Source of the DNA: Algiphilus sp022763315
GTDB lineage: Bacteria > Pseudomonadota > Gammaproteobacteria > Nevskiales > Nevskiaceae
NCBI RefSeq assembly: GCF_965249985.1
Contig: NZ_OZ252280.1
Reading direction: 5' to 3' (one strand)
DNA: 64,000 bases
The notes below the pieces were generated by a model. It saw only the letters and a list, made by a program, of their open reading frames with translations, did not search any database and was not told the origin of the DNA. The number at the start of each line of letters is the position of its first letter. Position 1 is the first letter of the stretch. The translations under genes and the position numbers were made by a program. Positions 50,265-58,803 of the stretch are shown one piece after another.

Positions 50265-51632
50265 ATGACACAGGAAACCGTCGTACTCGACGCCGCCGAG
50301 GAGCGCGTCGCCGATACCCAGACCGCGCAGTCCATGGTCCAGCGCGCCCTTGACGCCGCGCGCGCGGCGGGCGCTGACACTGCAGAGGCCGGCGCCAGCC
50401 TGTCGCGGGCGCTCACCGTCACGGTGCGCAATCATGAGGTGGAGTCGCTGCAATTCCAGCGCGACCGCGATCTCGCTCTGACGGTCTACTGCGGCCAGCG
50501 CATGGGAAGCGCCACCACGGCCGACTGGTCGGACGACGGCTTGCGCGCCGCGGCGGAAGCTGCGGTGGCCATCGCCCGCGCCAGCGGAGAGGACCGCTGC
50601 AACGGGTTGCCCGACGCTGCGGACATGGCGACGGCGATGCCGGATCTGGATCTGTTCCATCCCTGGATGGCCGACGCCGACAGCGCCGTGGAGCTGGCGC
50701 GGGCCTGCGAGCAGGCCGGTCTGGATGCCGACACACGCATCGTGCAGAGCGAGGGCGCCACGCTCGATACCGGCGGCGGCGTCACGGTGCTGGGCAATAC
50801 CCACGGTTTTCTCGGCATCAGCGCCGGCACCCGACACAGCCTGTCCTGCGCCGTGATTGCACGCAGCGGTGACGACATGCAGCGGGACTACTGGTATACC
50901 GCAGGCCGCGTGCCCGCTGGTTTGTTGGCGGCGGATGTGGTGGGAAGGCGCGCCGGCGAGCGTGCCGCGGCACGCCTTGGCGCCAGCAAGATCAGCACCC
51001 GGCAGTGTCCGGTGCTGTTTCCGCCGGAGCTTGCGCGCGGGCTGTGGGGCTCGCTGCTCGGCGCCATCAGCGGCGGCGCCCTGTACCGTCGCGCCAGCTT
51101 CCTGCTTGACCGCGCCGGTACGCGCATCGCCGCACCGATGGTGCATCTGGAGCAGCAGCCCTTCATCCGGCAGGCCATCGCCAGCGCCGCCTTTGACGAG
51201 GAAGGGGTAGCCACCCAGGAGCGCGTGCTGGTCGACGAAGGGGTTTTGCAGGGCTATCTGCTGTCCACCTACAGCGCGCGCCGGCTCGGGCTGCGCAGCA
51301 CCGGCAATGCCGGCGGCATCTTCAACCTCGTCGCCCGCCCCACCACTGAGCACGATCTGCACGGTCTGGCGCGCGAGATGGGCGAGGGGCTACTCGTCAC
51401 CGAGTTGATGGGGCAAGGCGTGAATACCGTCACCGGCGACTATTCGCGCGGCGCGGCCGGCTATCTGGTACGGGGTGGCGAGATCTGCGAGCCGGTGGAC
51501 GAGATCACCGTCGCCGGTAACATGCTGGACATGCTGGAGCAGGTGCAGGCCGTGGGCGCGGACGTCGATGTCAGTGGTGGCGTGCGCACGGGCAGCGTGC
51601 TGATTGGCCGCATGACGGTGGCCGGCGACTGA
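50265..51632 (+). CDS. pmbA: Metalloprotease subunit PmbA (TldE)
   Basis: The partner of TldD in the zinc metalloprotease heterodimer. The 455-residue length fits. Typical blocks are HEVESLQFQRDRDL near the N-terminus, PELARGLWGSLLGAISGGALYRRASFL, TGNAGGIFNLV and VTELMGQGVNTVTGDYSRGAAGY. It lacks the zinc motif, as expected for TldE. I chose the ATG at 50265; a TTG at 50247 is less likely. It sits beside mpl instead of tldD, which is 36 kb away. Confidence 0.93.
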   Translation: MTQETVVLDAAEERVADTQTAQSMVQRALDAARAAGADTAEAGASLSRALTVTVRNHEVESLQFQRDRDLALTVYCGQRMGSATTADWSDDGLRAAAEAAVAIARASGEDRCNGLPDAADMATAMPDLDLFHPWMADADSAVELARACEQAGLDADTRIVQSEGATLDTGGGVTVLGNTHGFLGISAGTRHSLSCAVIARSGDDMQRDYWYTAGRVPAGLLAADVVGRRAGERAAARLGASKISTRQCPVLFPPELARGLWGSLLGAISGGALYRRASFLLDRAGTRIAAPMVHLEQQPFIRQAIASAAFDEEGVATQERVLVDEGVLQGYLLSTYSARRLGLRSTGNAGGIFNLVARPTTEHDLHGLAREMGEGLLVTELMGQGVNTVTGDYSRGAAGYLVRGGEICEPVDEITVAGNMLDMLEQVQAVGADVDVSGGVRTGSVLIGRMTVAGD

Positions 51633-51662
51633 CGGGCCGTTGCGAGTTCTCTTCGGGAGATC

Positions 51663-52352
51663 TCAGCGTGGCTGCCACACGCTGTGCAGCCGGAAACCGG
51701 TGCGCTCGAAGGCCAGGGCGGTCAGCGGATAGAGCGCGACCATCAGCAGGGCGTACCACCACTCCAGTACATTGAGCCAGGCGTCCTGCTCGGCTTCGGT
51801 GATGTCCATGAACTGCAGCGGCAGCGAAGCCAGTCCCAGCAGCAGCAGCAGCGCGAGGATGGTGACGAAGGCATGCCGCATGCGGGGGCCAAGGACCTGC
51901 GCAGAGGCCGCGACTGAAATCAACAGCATCTGCGCCAGCACCGTCATCGAGAAATAGAGATTGATGCCGTAGCGCCGCAGCAGCGCGGGAATCTCGCCGG
52001 ATTCCCCCAGATAGGTGGCATACAGCGTGTAGAACACCGCACCGGTAGCGCCGCAGCCAAGCAGCGCCCAGCGTCGGATGCGTGCAGCGGGATGGCAGTG
52101 CGCGCACCAAGCGGCCGCAAAGGCCCAGAAAGCGACCAGCAGCCAGCCATAGGGCTGCATGGTGAAGCGGAACCAGAAGATGACGGGTTCTTGCCGACAG
52201 GCGCCGCTGATCGAGGTGCAGCCGTCCCAGTAGGGATTGCAGGCGGGAATCAGTTGATAGTGCAGTGACAGCAGCCAGGCCACGTGCACGCTGATCAACG
52301 GCAGCGCGGCGGCCGTGATGGCCACCAGCGCCGGTGCGCCTGGGCGTTTCAT
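51663..52352 (-). CDS. Six-helix membrane protein, possible Frag1/DRAM/Sfk1 relative
   Basis: A 229-residue membrane protein with about six helices (residues 10-33, 63-82, 95-118, 132-155, 163-185 and 198-216). The extracytoplasmic loop CNPYWDGCTSISGACRQEPVIFWFRFTMQP resembles the loop after helix 1 of Frag1/DRAM/Sfk1 proteins, though this is only a motif-level match. The start is the ATG at 52352. It follows the thiolase gene by 40 bases on the same strand. Function is unknown. Confidence 0.6.
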   Translation of the reverse strand: MKRPGAPALVAITAAALPLISVHVAWLLSLHYQLIPACNPYWDGCTSISGACRQEPVIFWFRFTMQPYGWLLVAFWAFAAAWCAHCHPAARIRRWALLGCGATGAVFYTLYATYLGESGEIPALLRRYGINLYFSMTVLAQMLLISVAASAQVLGPRMRHAFVTILALLLLLGLASLPLQFMDITEAEQDAWLNVLEWWYALLMVALYPLTALAFERTGFRLHSVWQPR

Positions 52353-52392
52353 TGCTGCACCCCGGGTCGCCGCGCTGCCCTTGACGGGGGCG

Positions 52393-53580
52393 CTAGACGC
52401 GCTCCACCGCCACCGCCACGGCCTCGCCGCCGCCAATGCACAGGCTGGCCACGCCGCGCTGCTCGCCGTGCCGGCGCATGGCGTGTAGCAGCGTCACCAG
52501 GATGCGGGCGCCGGAGGCACCGATGGGGTGGCCAAGGGCGCAGGCGCCACCGTTGACGTTGACGCGCGCGTGGTCGAGCTTGTGCTCCTGCATGGCGGCC
52601 ATGGTGACGCAGGCGAAAGCCTCGTTGATTTCCCACAGGCCGACATCGGAGGCTTTCCAGCCGCAGCCGTCCAGCAGCTTGCTGATGGCGTGGACCGGGG
52701 CGACAGTGAACTCCGCCGGCAGGCGCGCATGGCTCGCCTGGCCGACGATGCGGGCCACCGGCTGCAGGCCTCGACGCTCGGCCTCGGAGGCGCGCATCAG
52801 GACCAGGGCGGCGGCGCCGTCCGAGATCGAACTGGCATTGGCTGCAGTGACGGTGCCGTCCTTCTTGAAGGCGGGCTTGAGCTGCGGAATCTTGTCGGGG
52901 CGGCCCTTGAAGGGCTGTTCGTCCTTGTCGATGGTCTGCGTACCACCGCGCACCGGGATCTCCAGCGGCGCGATCTCGTCCGCAAAGCTGCCGTCCTCGT
53001 TGGCGCGCTTGGCGCGCGCCAGCGATTCGATAGCGAAGGCATCCTGTGCTTCACGCGTGAACTGGTAGGCCTCGACGGTGCGTTCGGCGAAGACACCCAT
53101 GGGCAGGTCGGCCTCGTAGGCGTCATTCAGGCCATCGAGCGCCATGTGGTCGTAGATGCGGTCGTTGCCGTAGCGATAGCCGCTACGCGCCTTGCTGAGC
53201 AGGTAGGGCGCGTTGGACATACTTTCCATGCCGCCAGCCACCATCACCTTGGCGGTACCCGCGGTGAGCATGGCGTCGGCTAGCATGACAGCCTTCAGGC
53301 CGGAGCCGCACATCTTGCTGAGCTGGGTCGCACCCACGCTGTCGGGCAGTTGCGCACCGCGCACCGCCTGGCGTGCCGGCGCCTGGCCCTGTGCGGCGAT
53401 CAGGCAGCAGCCGAGGATGGCCTCGTCGATATCCGCTCCGTCGATGCCGGCGCGTTCCACGGCGGCGCGCACCGCGGCCGCGCCCAGCTGATGGCCGGCC
53501 ATGGCGGTGAGTTCGCCGAGCATGCCGCCAATGGGCGTGCGGGCGGTGGAGACGATAACGACGGGATCACTGCTGCTCAT
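52393..53580 (-). CDS. Acetyl-CoA C-acyltransferase (thiolase)
   Basis: A 395-residue thiolase that condenses or cleaves acetyl/acyl-CoA. The nucleophile Cys 91 is in KMCGSGLKAV, the family's ESMSNAPYL follows, NGGACALGHPIGASGAR holds the catalytic His and CIGGGEA the second Cys. It is the type used in biosynthetic thiolases (acetoacetyl-CoA synthesis) and in degradative routes; direction is unclear. It is divergent from the leucine dehydrogenase gene, so both could serve branched-chain amino-acid breakdown (inference). Confidence 0.93.
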   Translation of the reverse strand: MSSSDPVVIVSTARTPIGGMLGELTAMAGHQLGAAAVRAAVERAGIDGADIDEAILGCCLIAAQGQAPARQAVRGAQLPDSVGATQLSKMCGSGLKAVMLADAMLTAGTAKVMVAGGMESMSNAPYLLSKARSGYRYGNDRIYDHMALDGLNDAYEADLPMGVFAERTVEAYQFTREAQDAFAIESLARAKRANEDGSFADEIAPLEIPVRGGTQTIDKDEQPFKGRPDKIPQLKPAFKKDGTVTAANASSISDGAAALVLMRASEAERRGLQPVARIVGQASHARLPAEFTVAPVHAISKLLDGCGWKASDVGLWEINEAFACVTMAAMQEHKLDHARVNVNGGACALGHPIGASGARILVTLLHAMRRHGEQRGVASLCIGGGEAVAVAVERV

Positions 53581-53709
53581 GGGGGACCTCGTGAGGAAAG
53601 CGCAAGATGGAAAAATTGGGGTGCTGCATTATCGCCCAGCCGTTGCGGTGGCGCTGACGCCTACAATAGGCCTCGCACAATGCTGCCAGAGGGCTGCGGT
53701 CACGCACCG

Positions 53710-54777
53710 ATGTCGCTATTTGACCACCCGGAATTTGACCAACACGAGAGCGTGCTGTTCGGCTTTGACGCGGACAGCGGATTGCGCGCACTCATTGCCG
53801 TGCACAGCACGCGCCTGGGACCGTCGCTCGGCGGTTGCCGCATGGTCCCCTACCCGGATGACGATGCGGCTTTGACGGACGTTCTCCGTCTCAGTCGCGG
53901 CATGAGCTACAAGGCGGCGCTGGCCGGTCTGCCGCAGGGCGGCGGCAAGAGCGTGATCATCGGCGACCCGCGGGCCCACAAGAGCGATACGCTCATGCGT
54001 GCCATGGGTCGCCTCGTCGAGCGCGCGGCCGGCCGCTACATCGTCGCCGAGGACTCGGGCATCAGCGTGGCGGATGTAGTGCGTATGGCGGAGGAGACCC
54101 GCCACGTGGCCGGTGTTCCGGTACCCGATTCCCCGATCGACGGTGATCCCTCGCCAGCGACGGCACGTGGCGTCTGGATGGCGCTGCGCGCCGCCTGGCA
54201 GCGGCTCCACGGTCGCGATGATACGGGCGGCGAGCTGCACGGGGTCGGGGTGGCGGTGCAGGGTTGCGGCAAGGTCGGGGCGCGGCTGGTGCAGTATCTG
54301 GTCGACGCGGGCGCGCGCGTCTGGATCTGCGACGCGCATGCGCCCACGGCCGACGCCTGCGCGGCGGCCACCGGCGCCGAGATCGTCGCACCGGAGGCCA
54401 TTTACGACGTACCGGCCGACATCTTCGCGCCCTGCGCACTGGGTGCCGTGCTGAATGCGGGCACCATCCCGCGGCTGCATGCGCGGCTGGTGGTGGGGGC
54501 CGCCAACAATCAGCTCGCCACAGCCGAAGACGACGACCGCCTGCGCGCGGCCGGTGTCACTTATGCGCCGGATTACGTGGTCAACGCCGGTGGCATCATC
54601 GACATCCATTACCAGCGTCAGCCGCGCTACGACCCCGACGCCATGCAGGCGCATCTGGCGCGCGTGCCAGAGGTGCTCTTGCGCATTCTGGACGCGGCCG
54701 CCGCCGAAGCGCGCGGCCCGGCCGCCGTTGCCGACGCCATGGCGCGCGATCTGATCGCTGCCGCTCCCGGCCACTGA
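53710..54777 (+). CDS. Leucine/branched-chain amino acid dehydrogenase
   Basis: A 355-residue NAD-dependent Glu/Leu/Phe/Val dehydrogenase, deaminating leucine or related amino acids to 2-oxo acids. Lys 68 and Lys 80 (GMSYKAALAGLPQGGGKS) fall at the same positions as the substrate-binding and catalytic lysines of Bacillus leucine dehydrogenase. GVAVQGCGKVGARL is the NAD-binding glycine motif; ANNQLATAEDD and YVVNAGGIIDIHYQ match the family. The ATG at 53710 was chosen to fit the family N-terminus. Valine or phenylalanine as substrate cannot be excluded. Confidence 0.9.
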   Translation: MSLFDHPEFDQHESVLFGFDADSGLRALIAVHSTRLGPSLGGCRMVPYPDDDAALTDVLRLSRGMSYKAALAGLPQGGGKSVIIGDPRAHKSDTLMRAMGRLVERAAGRYIVAEDSGISVADVVRMAEETRHVAGVPVPDSPIDGDPSPATARGVWMALRAAWQRLHGRDDTGGELHGVGVAVQGCGKVGARLVQYLVDAGARVWICDAHAPTADACAAATGAEIVAPEAIYDVPADIFAPCALGAVLNAGTIPRLHARLVVGAANNQLATAEDDDRLRAAGVTYAPDYVVNAGGIIDIHYQRQPRYDPDAMQAHLARVPEVLLRILDAAAAEARGPAAVADAMARDLIAAAPGH

Positions 54778-54806
54778 AACCTCGCATCGCAAGGAGCGCG
54801 CTGCGC

Positions 54807-56822
54807 ATGTCTGACAACCAGAAAGAGGCGGCGGGCGCCAGTTCCGCCCCGGAATCAACGTCACCGGCCCAGGTGGAGGCGGCGCTGCTGGTTACTGCCG
54901 CGCCCGAGGGCGAAGGCGACAGCGCCATCGCGGAAGTCTGTGCGCGCGCCCGTCGATTTGCCGAGCAGCACGGCATCCGTTTGCAGGAAGTGAGTGTGGA
55001 GGCATTGCTCGACGACGGCGCGGGTTGCCGGGACAGGGCGGCGCATTGGGTCGTGATCGGTGATGACACCGTCATGCTCAAGGTGATCGATGCAGCGGAG
55101 GCGCACGAGGCAGGGCTGGGTCTGATACCGGTGGGGCGCCCCACGCGCTGCCAGTCCTTCTACGACCTGCCTACCGACCGGGACGAAGCATTGGCGCTGG
55201 CTTTTCGCATGCCCGAATCCGGACTCGATGTGCTGCGCTGCAATGGGGAACTGGTACAGGGACAGGCCGCGGTTGGCGATGTGCCCTTCCTCGACCGGCG
55301 CGGCCACGCTGTGGTGCATGCGCAGGATCGCCTCTGGCGACGCTGGGCGATCGTGGCGCAGTTGTTCTGGACGGCGCTGCGACGGATCTTTCAGATCACG
55401 CCGAGCCCGGTGCGGCTGCACCTGAGCAGGGAAGACAATCCGCGCCGCTGCGCCGTCACCGGCATTGTGCTGCTGGAGAATGATGTCGAGAATGTGGCCG
55501 GCCGGCTGGTGGGCGAAGGGCTGTCCGCGCGCGATGGTAGGCTGACGGCGCTGCTGGTCGCACCGACCTCGATCGTCCGTTATCTGGGCTTCCTGCTCGC
55601 CACGGTCTTCACGCGCAAGAGCAACGGGCGTCTGCCCGGCGCGCTGAGTTATCTCAAGACGCAGCATCTGGTCATTGAGTCGGACCGCGAGCTGGAATAC
55701 CGCATCGACGGCACCCGCCGGCGGGCCAAGCGCATCGAGGTCACCGTCCATCCACAGGGGCTTCGACTCAATGCCGGCCCGCGCTTCGATGGCATGGACG
55801 GGCCGGACGAGGAGGGCAAGGACACCCTCAAGCTCGGCAATCTGCCCGAGAACGAAGCGCGGTTGGCGCTGATCCGTCATCGCCTGCCGCTGTTCACTCA
55901 CGCGCTGGAAGACGATTTCAAGGACCTCTTCCTGCTGCTCAAGGACAGCGCGCGCATCGGGCCGGACTACTTCACCTTGAGCATTCTGTCCGCGCTAATC
56001 GGCACCCTCGGCCTGCTGCTGGACAGCGCCGCCGTCATCATCGGTGCCATGGTGCTGGCGCCACTGATGGCGCCCATCATCTGCGTATCGATGGCGGCGC
56101 TGCGCCGCGATGTGCAACTGCTCAAGCCGGCATTGGTGGCTATCGGCGCGGGCGTCGGCCTGTCCATGGCCGTTGCCGCCTTGATCGCGATTCTCATCCC
56201 GATGCGCATGGTCAACCCGGAAATCGAGGCGCGGCTGGAGCCCAGCCTGCTGGACTTGGCGGTGGCGGTGTTCTCGGGCGTGGCGGGGGCCTACGCCTAT
56301 GCCCGCGAAAGCGTCATGAAGAGTCTGCCCGGCGTTGCAATTGCGGTGGCGCTGGTGCCGCCGTTGGCAGTGATCGGCATTGGTATTGGCTGGTGGGATA
56401 CCCGCATCATGATGGGCGCCTCTCTGCTCTTCGCCACCAACCTCGTCGGCATCGCGCTTGCCGGCGCTGTCACCTTCATGGTCCTGGGCTACGGGCCGGT
56501 GCGCAGCAGCAAGCACGGTCTGATCTATCCGGCCCTGGCGGTGGTGGTTGTTGCCATTCCGCTGGCGCTGTCCTTCATGCGCATGCATGTGGTCTGGCAG
56601 GCTGAAAACAGCTTGCGTGATCAGGCCTTCGTGCTGCCGTCGGGCCCTGTGCGGCTGGAGGCGACCCAGGTGCGCTTCATCAACGGCACCCTGCACGTCC
56701 GCGCCGATGTCTACGCCGATCAATGGGACGGGCCGGAGACGCTGCGCGATCTGCGCGGCCACGTCGCCGAGGCGGTCGGGCGACCGGTGCATCTCGACGT
56801 GACACCGCGCTTTCGTTACTGA
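54807..56822 (+). CDS. Degenerate lipid-kinase domain fused to a DUF389 membrane domain
   Basis: A 671-residue two-part protein. Residues 30-350 follow the diacylglycerol/lipid-kinase fold: WVVIGDDTVMLKVIDAAE at 83-100 aligns with GGDGTlheV, GLIPVGRP with PlGTGND, and the IDGTRRRAKRIEVTVHPQGLRL end with the vDGE...P-alrv strand. Each motif has lost key residues, so kinase activity is doubtful. Residues from about 385 (YFTLSILSALIGTLGLLLDSAAVIIGAMVLAPLMAPI) are a DUF389/TIGR00341 multi-helix domain with six to seven helices, then a short soluble end. The ATG follows AAGGAG. The fused layout is known in some bacteria; the function is not. Confidence 0.82.
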   Translation: MSDNQKEAAGASSAPESTSPAQVEAALLVTAAPEGEGDSAIAEVCARARRFAEQHGIRLQEVSVEALLDDGAGCRDRAAHWVVIGDDTVMLKVIDAAEAHEAGLGLIPVGRPTRCQSFYDLPTDRDEALALAFRMPESGLDVLRCNGELVQGQAAVGDVPFLDRRGHAVVHAQDRLWRRWAIVAQLFWTALRRIFQITPSPVRLHLSREDNPRRCAVTGIVLLENDVENVAGRLVGEGLSARDGRLTALLVAPTSIVRYLGFLLATVFTRKSNGRLPGALSYLKTQHLVIESDRELEYRIDGTRRRAKRIEVTVHPQGLRLNAGPRFDGMDGPDEEGKDTLKLGNLPENEARLALIRHRLPLFTHALEDDFKDLFLLLKDSARIGPDYFTLSILSALIGTLGLLLDSAAVIIGAMVLAPLMAPIICVSMAALRRDVQLLKPALVAIGAGVGLSMAVAALIAILIPMRMVNPEIEARLEPSLLDLAVAVFSGVAGAYAYARESVMKSLPGVAIAVALVPPLAVIGIGIGWWDTRIMMGASLLFATNLVGIALAGAVTFMVLGYGPVRSSKHGLIYPALAVVVVAIPLALSFMRMHVVWQAENSLRDQAFVLPSGPVRLEATQVRFINGTLHVRADVYADQWDGPETLRDLRGHVAEAVGRPVHLDVTPRFRY

Positions 56823-56843
56823 GGCAGCACGGGTGTAGTCGGT

Positions 56844-57404
56844 TCAAGCCGCAATGCAGTCTTGCAACAGGGTCGCGAAGCCCGGCTCCAGCGCGCCGAG
56901 GTAGCGCCGCCAGTGACGCGTGGCGGCGAGCAGGCGCTGCGGTTCCCGGGCGCGCTGACTGATGCGCTGCAGGGCGCGGTCCACGCCATCGAGCGTTGCG
57001 CAATCGGCCAGGATGGCGGCAAAGCGCGCGGGCTCCGGCGGCGGGCGGCCGATGGCGACAAAGGCCGCGCTGTTTGCGGCAATGGCCTGTGCCTGAGCGA
57101 GGCAGAAGTCCGCCAGCGGCTCGGCGTGCCACTGTTGCCATTCCCGGGCGAGCAGGTGGTCTGCACAGAGATCAAGCACGATGCCCGCGTAGCGCCGCGG
57201 CCCCGCCGGAAACTGCGCAAGGGCGTGTCGGGTGCTCGGGTGGCGATCGCAGACAGCGTCGATGCGGCGATGCAGGCGGATCGAATGCGCCACTGCTTCT
57301 GGAAGATGGCCGAGGTCGCGGCCGCGCACAACGTCGCCGAGCACGGCGCCGGTCGGGTCGGCAGAGCGCCGTTCGGCAATGTAGAGATGGGCGAGGAAAT
57401 TCAT
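56844..57404 (-). CDS. acpH: Acyl carrier protein phosphodiesterase
   Basis: AcpH removes the 4'-phosphopantetheine arm from acyl carrier protein. The 186-residue length and MNFLAHLYIAE start are typical; conserved blocks are GDVVRG, IRLHRRIDAVCDRHP and DLCADHLLAREW, with the HD-type metal residues His and Asp visible in RRIDAVCDRHP and LDLCADHLLA. The ATG at 57404 is the family start; an open frame upstream has no similarity. It converges on the DUF389 gene and follows the FAH gene on the minus strand. Confidence 0.9.
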   Translation of the reverse strand: MNFLAHLYIAERRSADPTGAVLGDVVRGRDLGHLPEAVAHSIRLHRRIDAVCDRHPSTRHALAQFPAGPRRYAGIVLDLCADHLLAREWQQWHAEPLADFCLAQAQAIAANSAAFVAIGRPPPEPARFAAILADCATLDGVDRALQRISQRAREPQRLLAATRHWRRYLGALEPGFATLLQDCIAA

Positions 57405-57414
57405 GGCCTGCCCG

Positions 57415-58038
57415 CTAGCGGCAGGTCCAGCTTGCCTCGCCCAGGGATGCGCCCGATAGGGTGATGGTGTCGCCGGGTTGCAGGGCACCGACTCCGGCCG
57501 GCGTGCCGGTGTAGACGATATCGCCCGCGCGCAACGCCCAGGTCTGCGCCAGGATGTGCAGCAGCCGCGTCACCGGGAACAACATCTGGGCGGTGTGGGC
57601 GTGCTGGCGGCCTTCGCCGTTGACCGTGCAGGTGAACTGCAGCGCCTGCAGCTCCTGGCCCGCGAAGGGCTGCCAGGGCCCGAGCGGCGCCGCGCCGTCG
57701 AAGGCCTTGCACAACTCCCACGGCGCGCCCCGCGCGCGCAGCGCGTTCTGAGCATCGCGCAGCGTGAGGTCCAGTCCCAGGCCGATGGCGTCGATATGCG
57801 CCAGGGCGTCGCCGGGGTCCAGTCCGCCTTCGGCGTCCCGCCCCAGGCGTACCGTCATCTCCGCTTCAAAGTGCACTTCACCGCGGTTGCGTGGCAGCCG
57901 GATGGGACTGCCCACCGGCGTGATGCAGCTGGCTGGCTTCATGAAGACCAGGCATTCGCCGTCGTCAACGTGGCCGAGTTCCTCGATGTGCGCGGCGTAA
58001 TTGCGCCCGATGCAGAAGATGCGCGGCGTCGTCGTCAC
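57415..58038 (-). CDS. Fumarylacetoacetate hydrolase family protein
   Basis: A 207-residue FAH-fold enzyme, likely a fumarylpyruvate/acylpyruvate hydrolase or oxaloacetate decarboxylase-like protein as in YcgM/FAHD1. The metal-binding Glu residues are in GEVHFEAEMTV, with IFCIGRNYAAHIEEL at the start and DIVYTGTPAGVGALQPGD near the end. It begins with GTG, whose bases overlap the DUF502 stop by 4 (GTGA). It is slightly shorter than usual (about 219). Confidence 0.9.
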   Translation of the reverse strand: MTTTPRIFCIGRNYAAHIEELGHVDDGECLVFMKPASCITPVGSPIRLPRNRGEVHFEAEMTVRLGRDAEGGLDPGDALAHIDAIGLGLDLTLRDAQNALRARGAPWELCKAFDGAAPLGPWQPFAGQELQALQFTCTVNGEGRQHAHTAQMLFPVTRLLHILAQTWALRAGDIVYTGTPAGVGALQPGDTITLSGASLGEASWTCR

Positions 58039-58664
58039 GATGCCGCATTCTCTGTCTTGGCGGTGCCGTGCGGCTGCGGACGGGACATACCGGCGGTGAC
58101 CACGAAGCGCATGCCTTCCTCCAGGGACATGTCCACCGGTTCGAGGTACTGGCGCGGAATCAGCGCCATATAGCCGCCGATCTGATAGCTCAGCGGCAGA
58201 TAGACCGCGACTTCGCCTTCGGCCACCTCGATATCCAGGCGGGAGAAATCCTCCACTGTAATGAAGCCGAACAAGCGTAACGGGACGCCGGGCCAGGCCA
58301 CGGCCACCATCTTGGAGAATTTGGCGTCCTGCCCCTGGCGAGAGAACAGATCCATCAGATCGCGCGCGGCGCCGTACAGGGTCTTCACCAGAGGAATACG
58401 GTTGAGCAGTTTCTCGAAGGCATCGACCAGCGATTGAAACAGCAGTACGCGCGTGGCCAGACCGACACCGAAAATCAGCACCAAACCGGTGACCAGCCCC
58501 ATGCCGGTGATGTAGGCCCCCTGTGGCAGCACCAACTGCAACGCTGATCCCATGACGGATTCCGCTGCCACGAACAGCCAGACGATGACCGCAATGGTCA
58601 CCACGATGGGCAGCGAAATGGCGAGGCCACTGAGAAAGGTCTTGAGGATGTTGCTGGGATTCAC
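58035..58664 (-). CDS. DUF502 membrane protein
   Basis: A 209-residue protein with two membrane helices at about 9-34 and 50-75 (LSGLAISLPIVVTIAVIVWLFVAAE; GAYITGMGLVTGLVLIFGVG) followed by a conserved cytoplasmic domain. IPLVKTLYGAARDLMDLF, VAWPGVPLRLFGFIT and LSYQIGGYMALIPRQYLEPVDMSLEEGM are the DUF502 signatures. The GTG at 58664 follows AAGGA. It is first in a minus-strand operon with the FAH and AcpH genes. Function is unknown. Confidence 0.9.
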   Translation of the reverse strand: MNPSNILKTFLSGLAISLPIVVTIAVIVWLFVAAESVMGSALQLVLPQGAYITGMGLVTGLVLIFGVGLATRVLLFQSLVDAFEKLLNRIPLVKTLYGAARDLMDLFSRQGQDAKFSKMVAVAWPGVPLRLFGFITVEDFSRLDIEVAEGEVAVYLPLSYQIGGYMALIPRQYLEPVDMSLEEGMRFVVTAGMSRPQPHGTAKTENAAS

Positions 58665-58754
58665 GGGCGTCCTTCGTGGCTGCACAACCGCGACTGAGGC
58701 GGCGTTCCGTCGGCAAGGCAGTGTGCGCGGCCCACGAGCCGGCTGCAAGATCAC

Positions 58755-58782
58755 AAAAAAGCCCGGCGCATGGCCGGGCTTT
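58755..58782 (-). terminator. Intrinsic terminator after pckA
   Basis: Read on the minus strand, AAAGCCCGGC pairs with GCCGGGCTTT across a 5-base loop and is followed by a run of T (the A-run at 58755-58760 on the plus strand). It starts 22 bases downstream of the pckA stop and separates pckA from the DUF502 operon. Confidence 0.88.
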
Positions 58783-58803
58783 CGGACACCGCATGCGATC
58801 GGC

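Noticed and set aside
49533..51362. 609-codon open frame opposite mpl and pmbA
   Set aside because: Runs antisense across two clear genes and has no recognisable motif.
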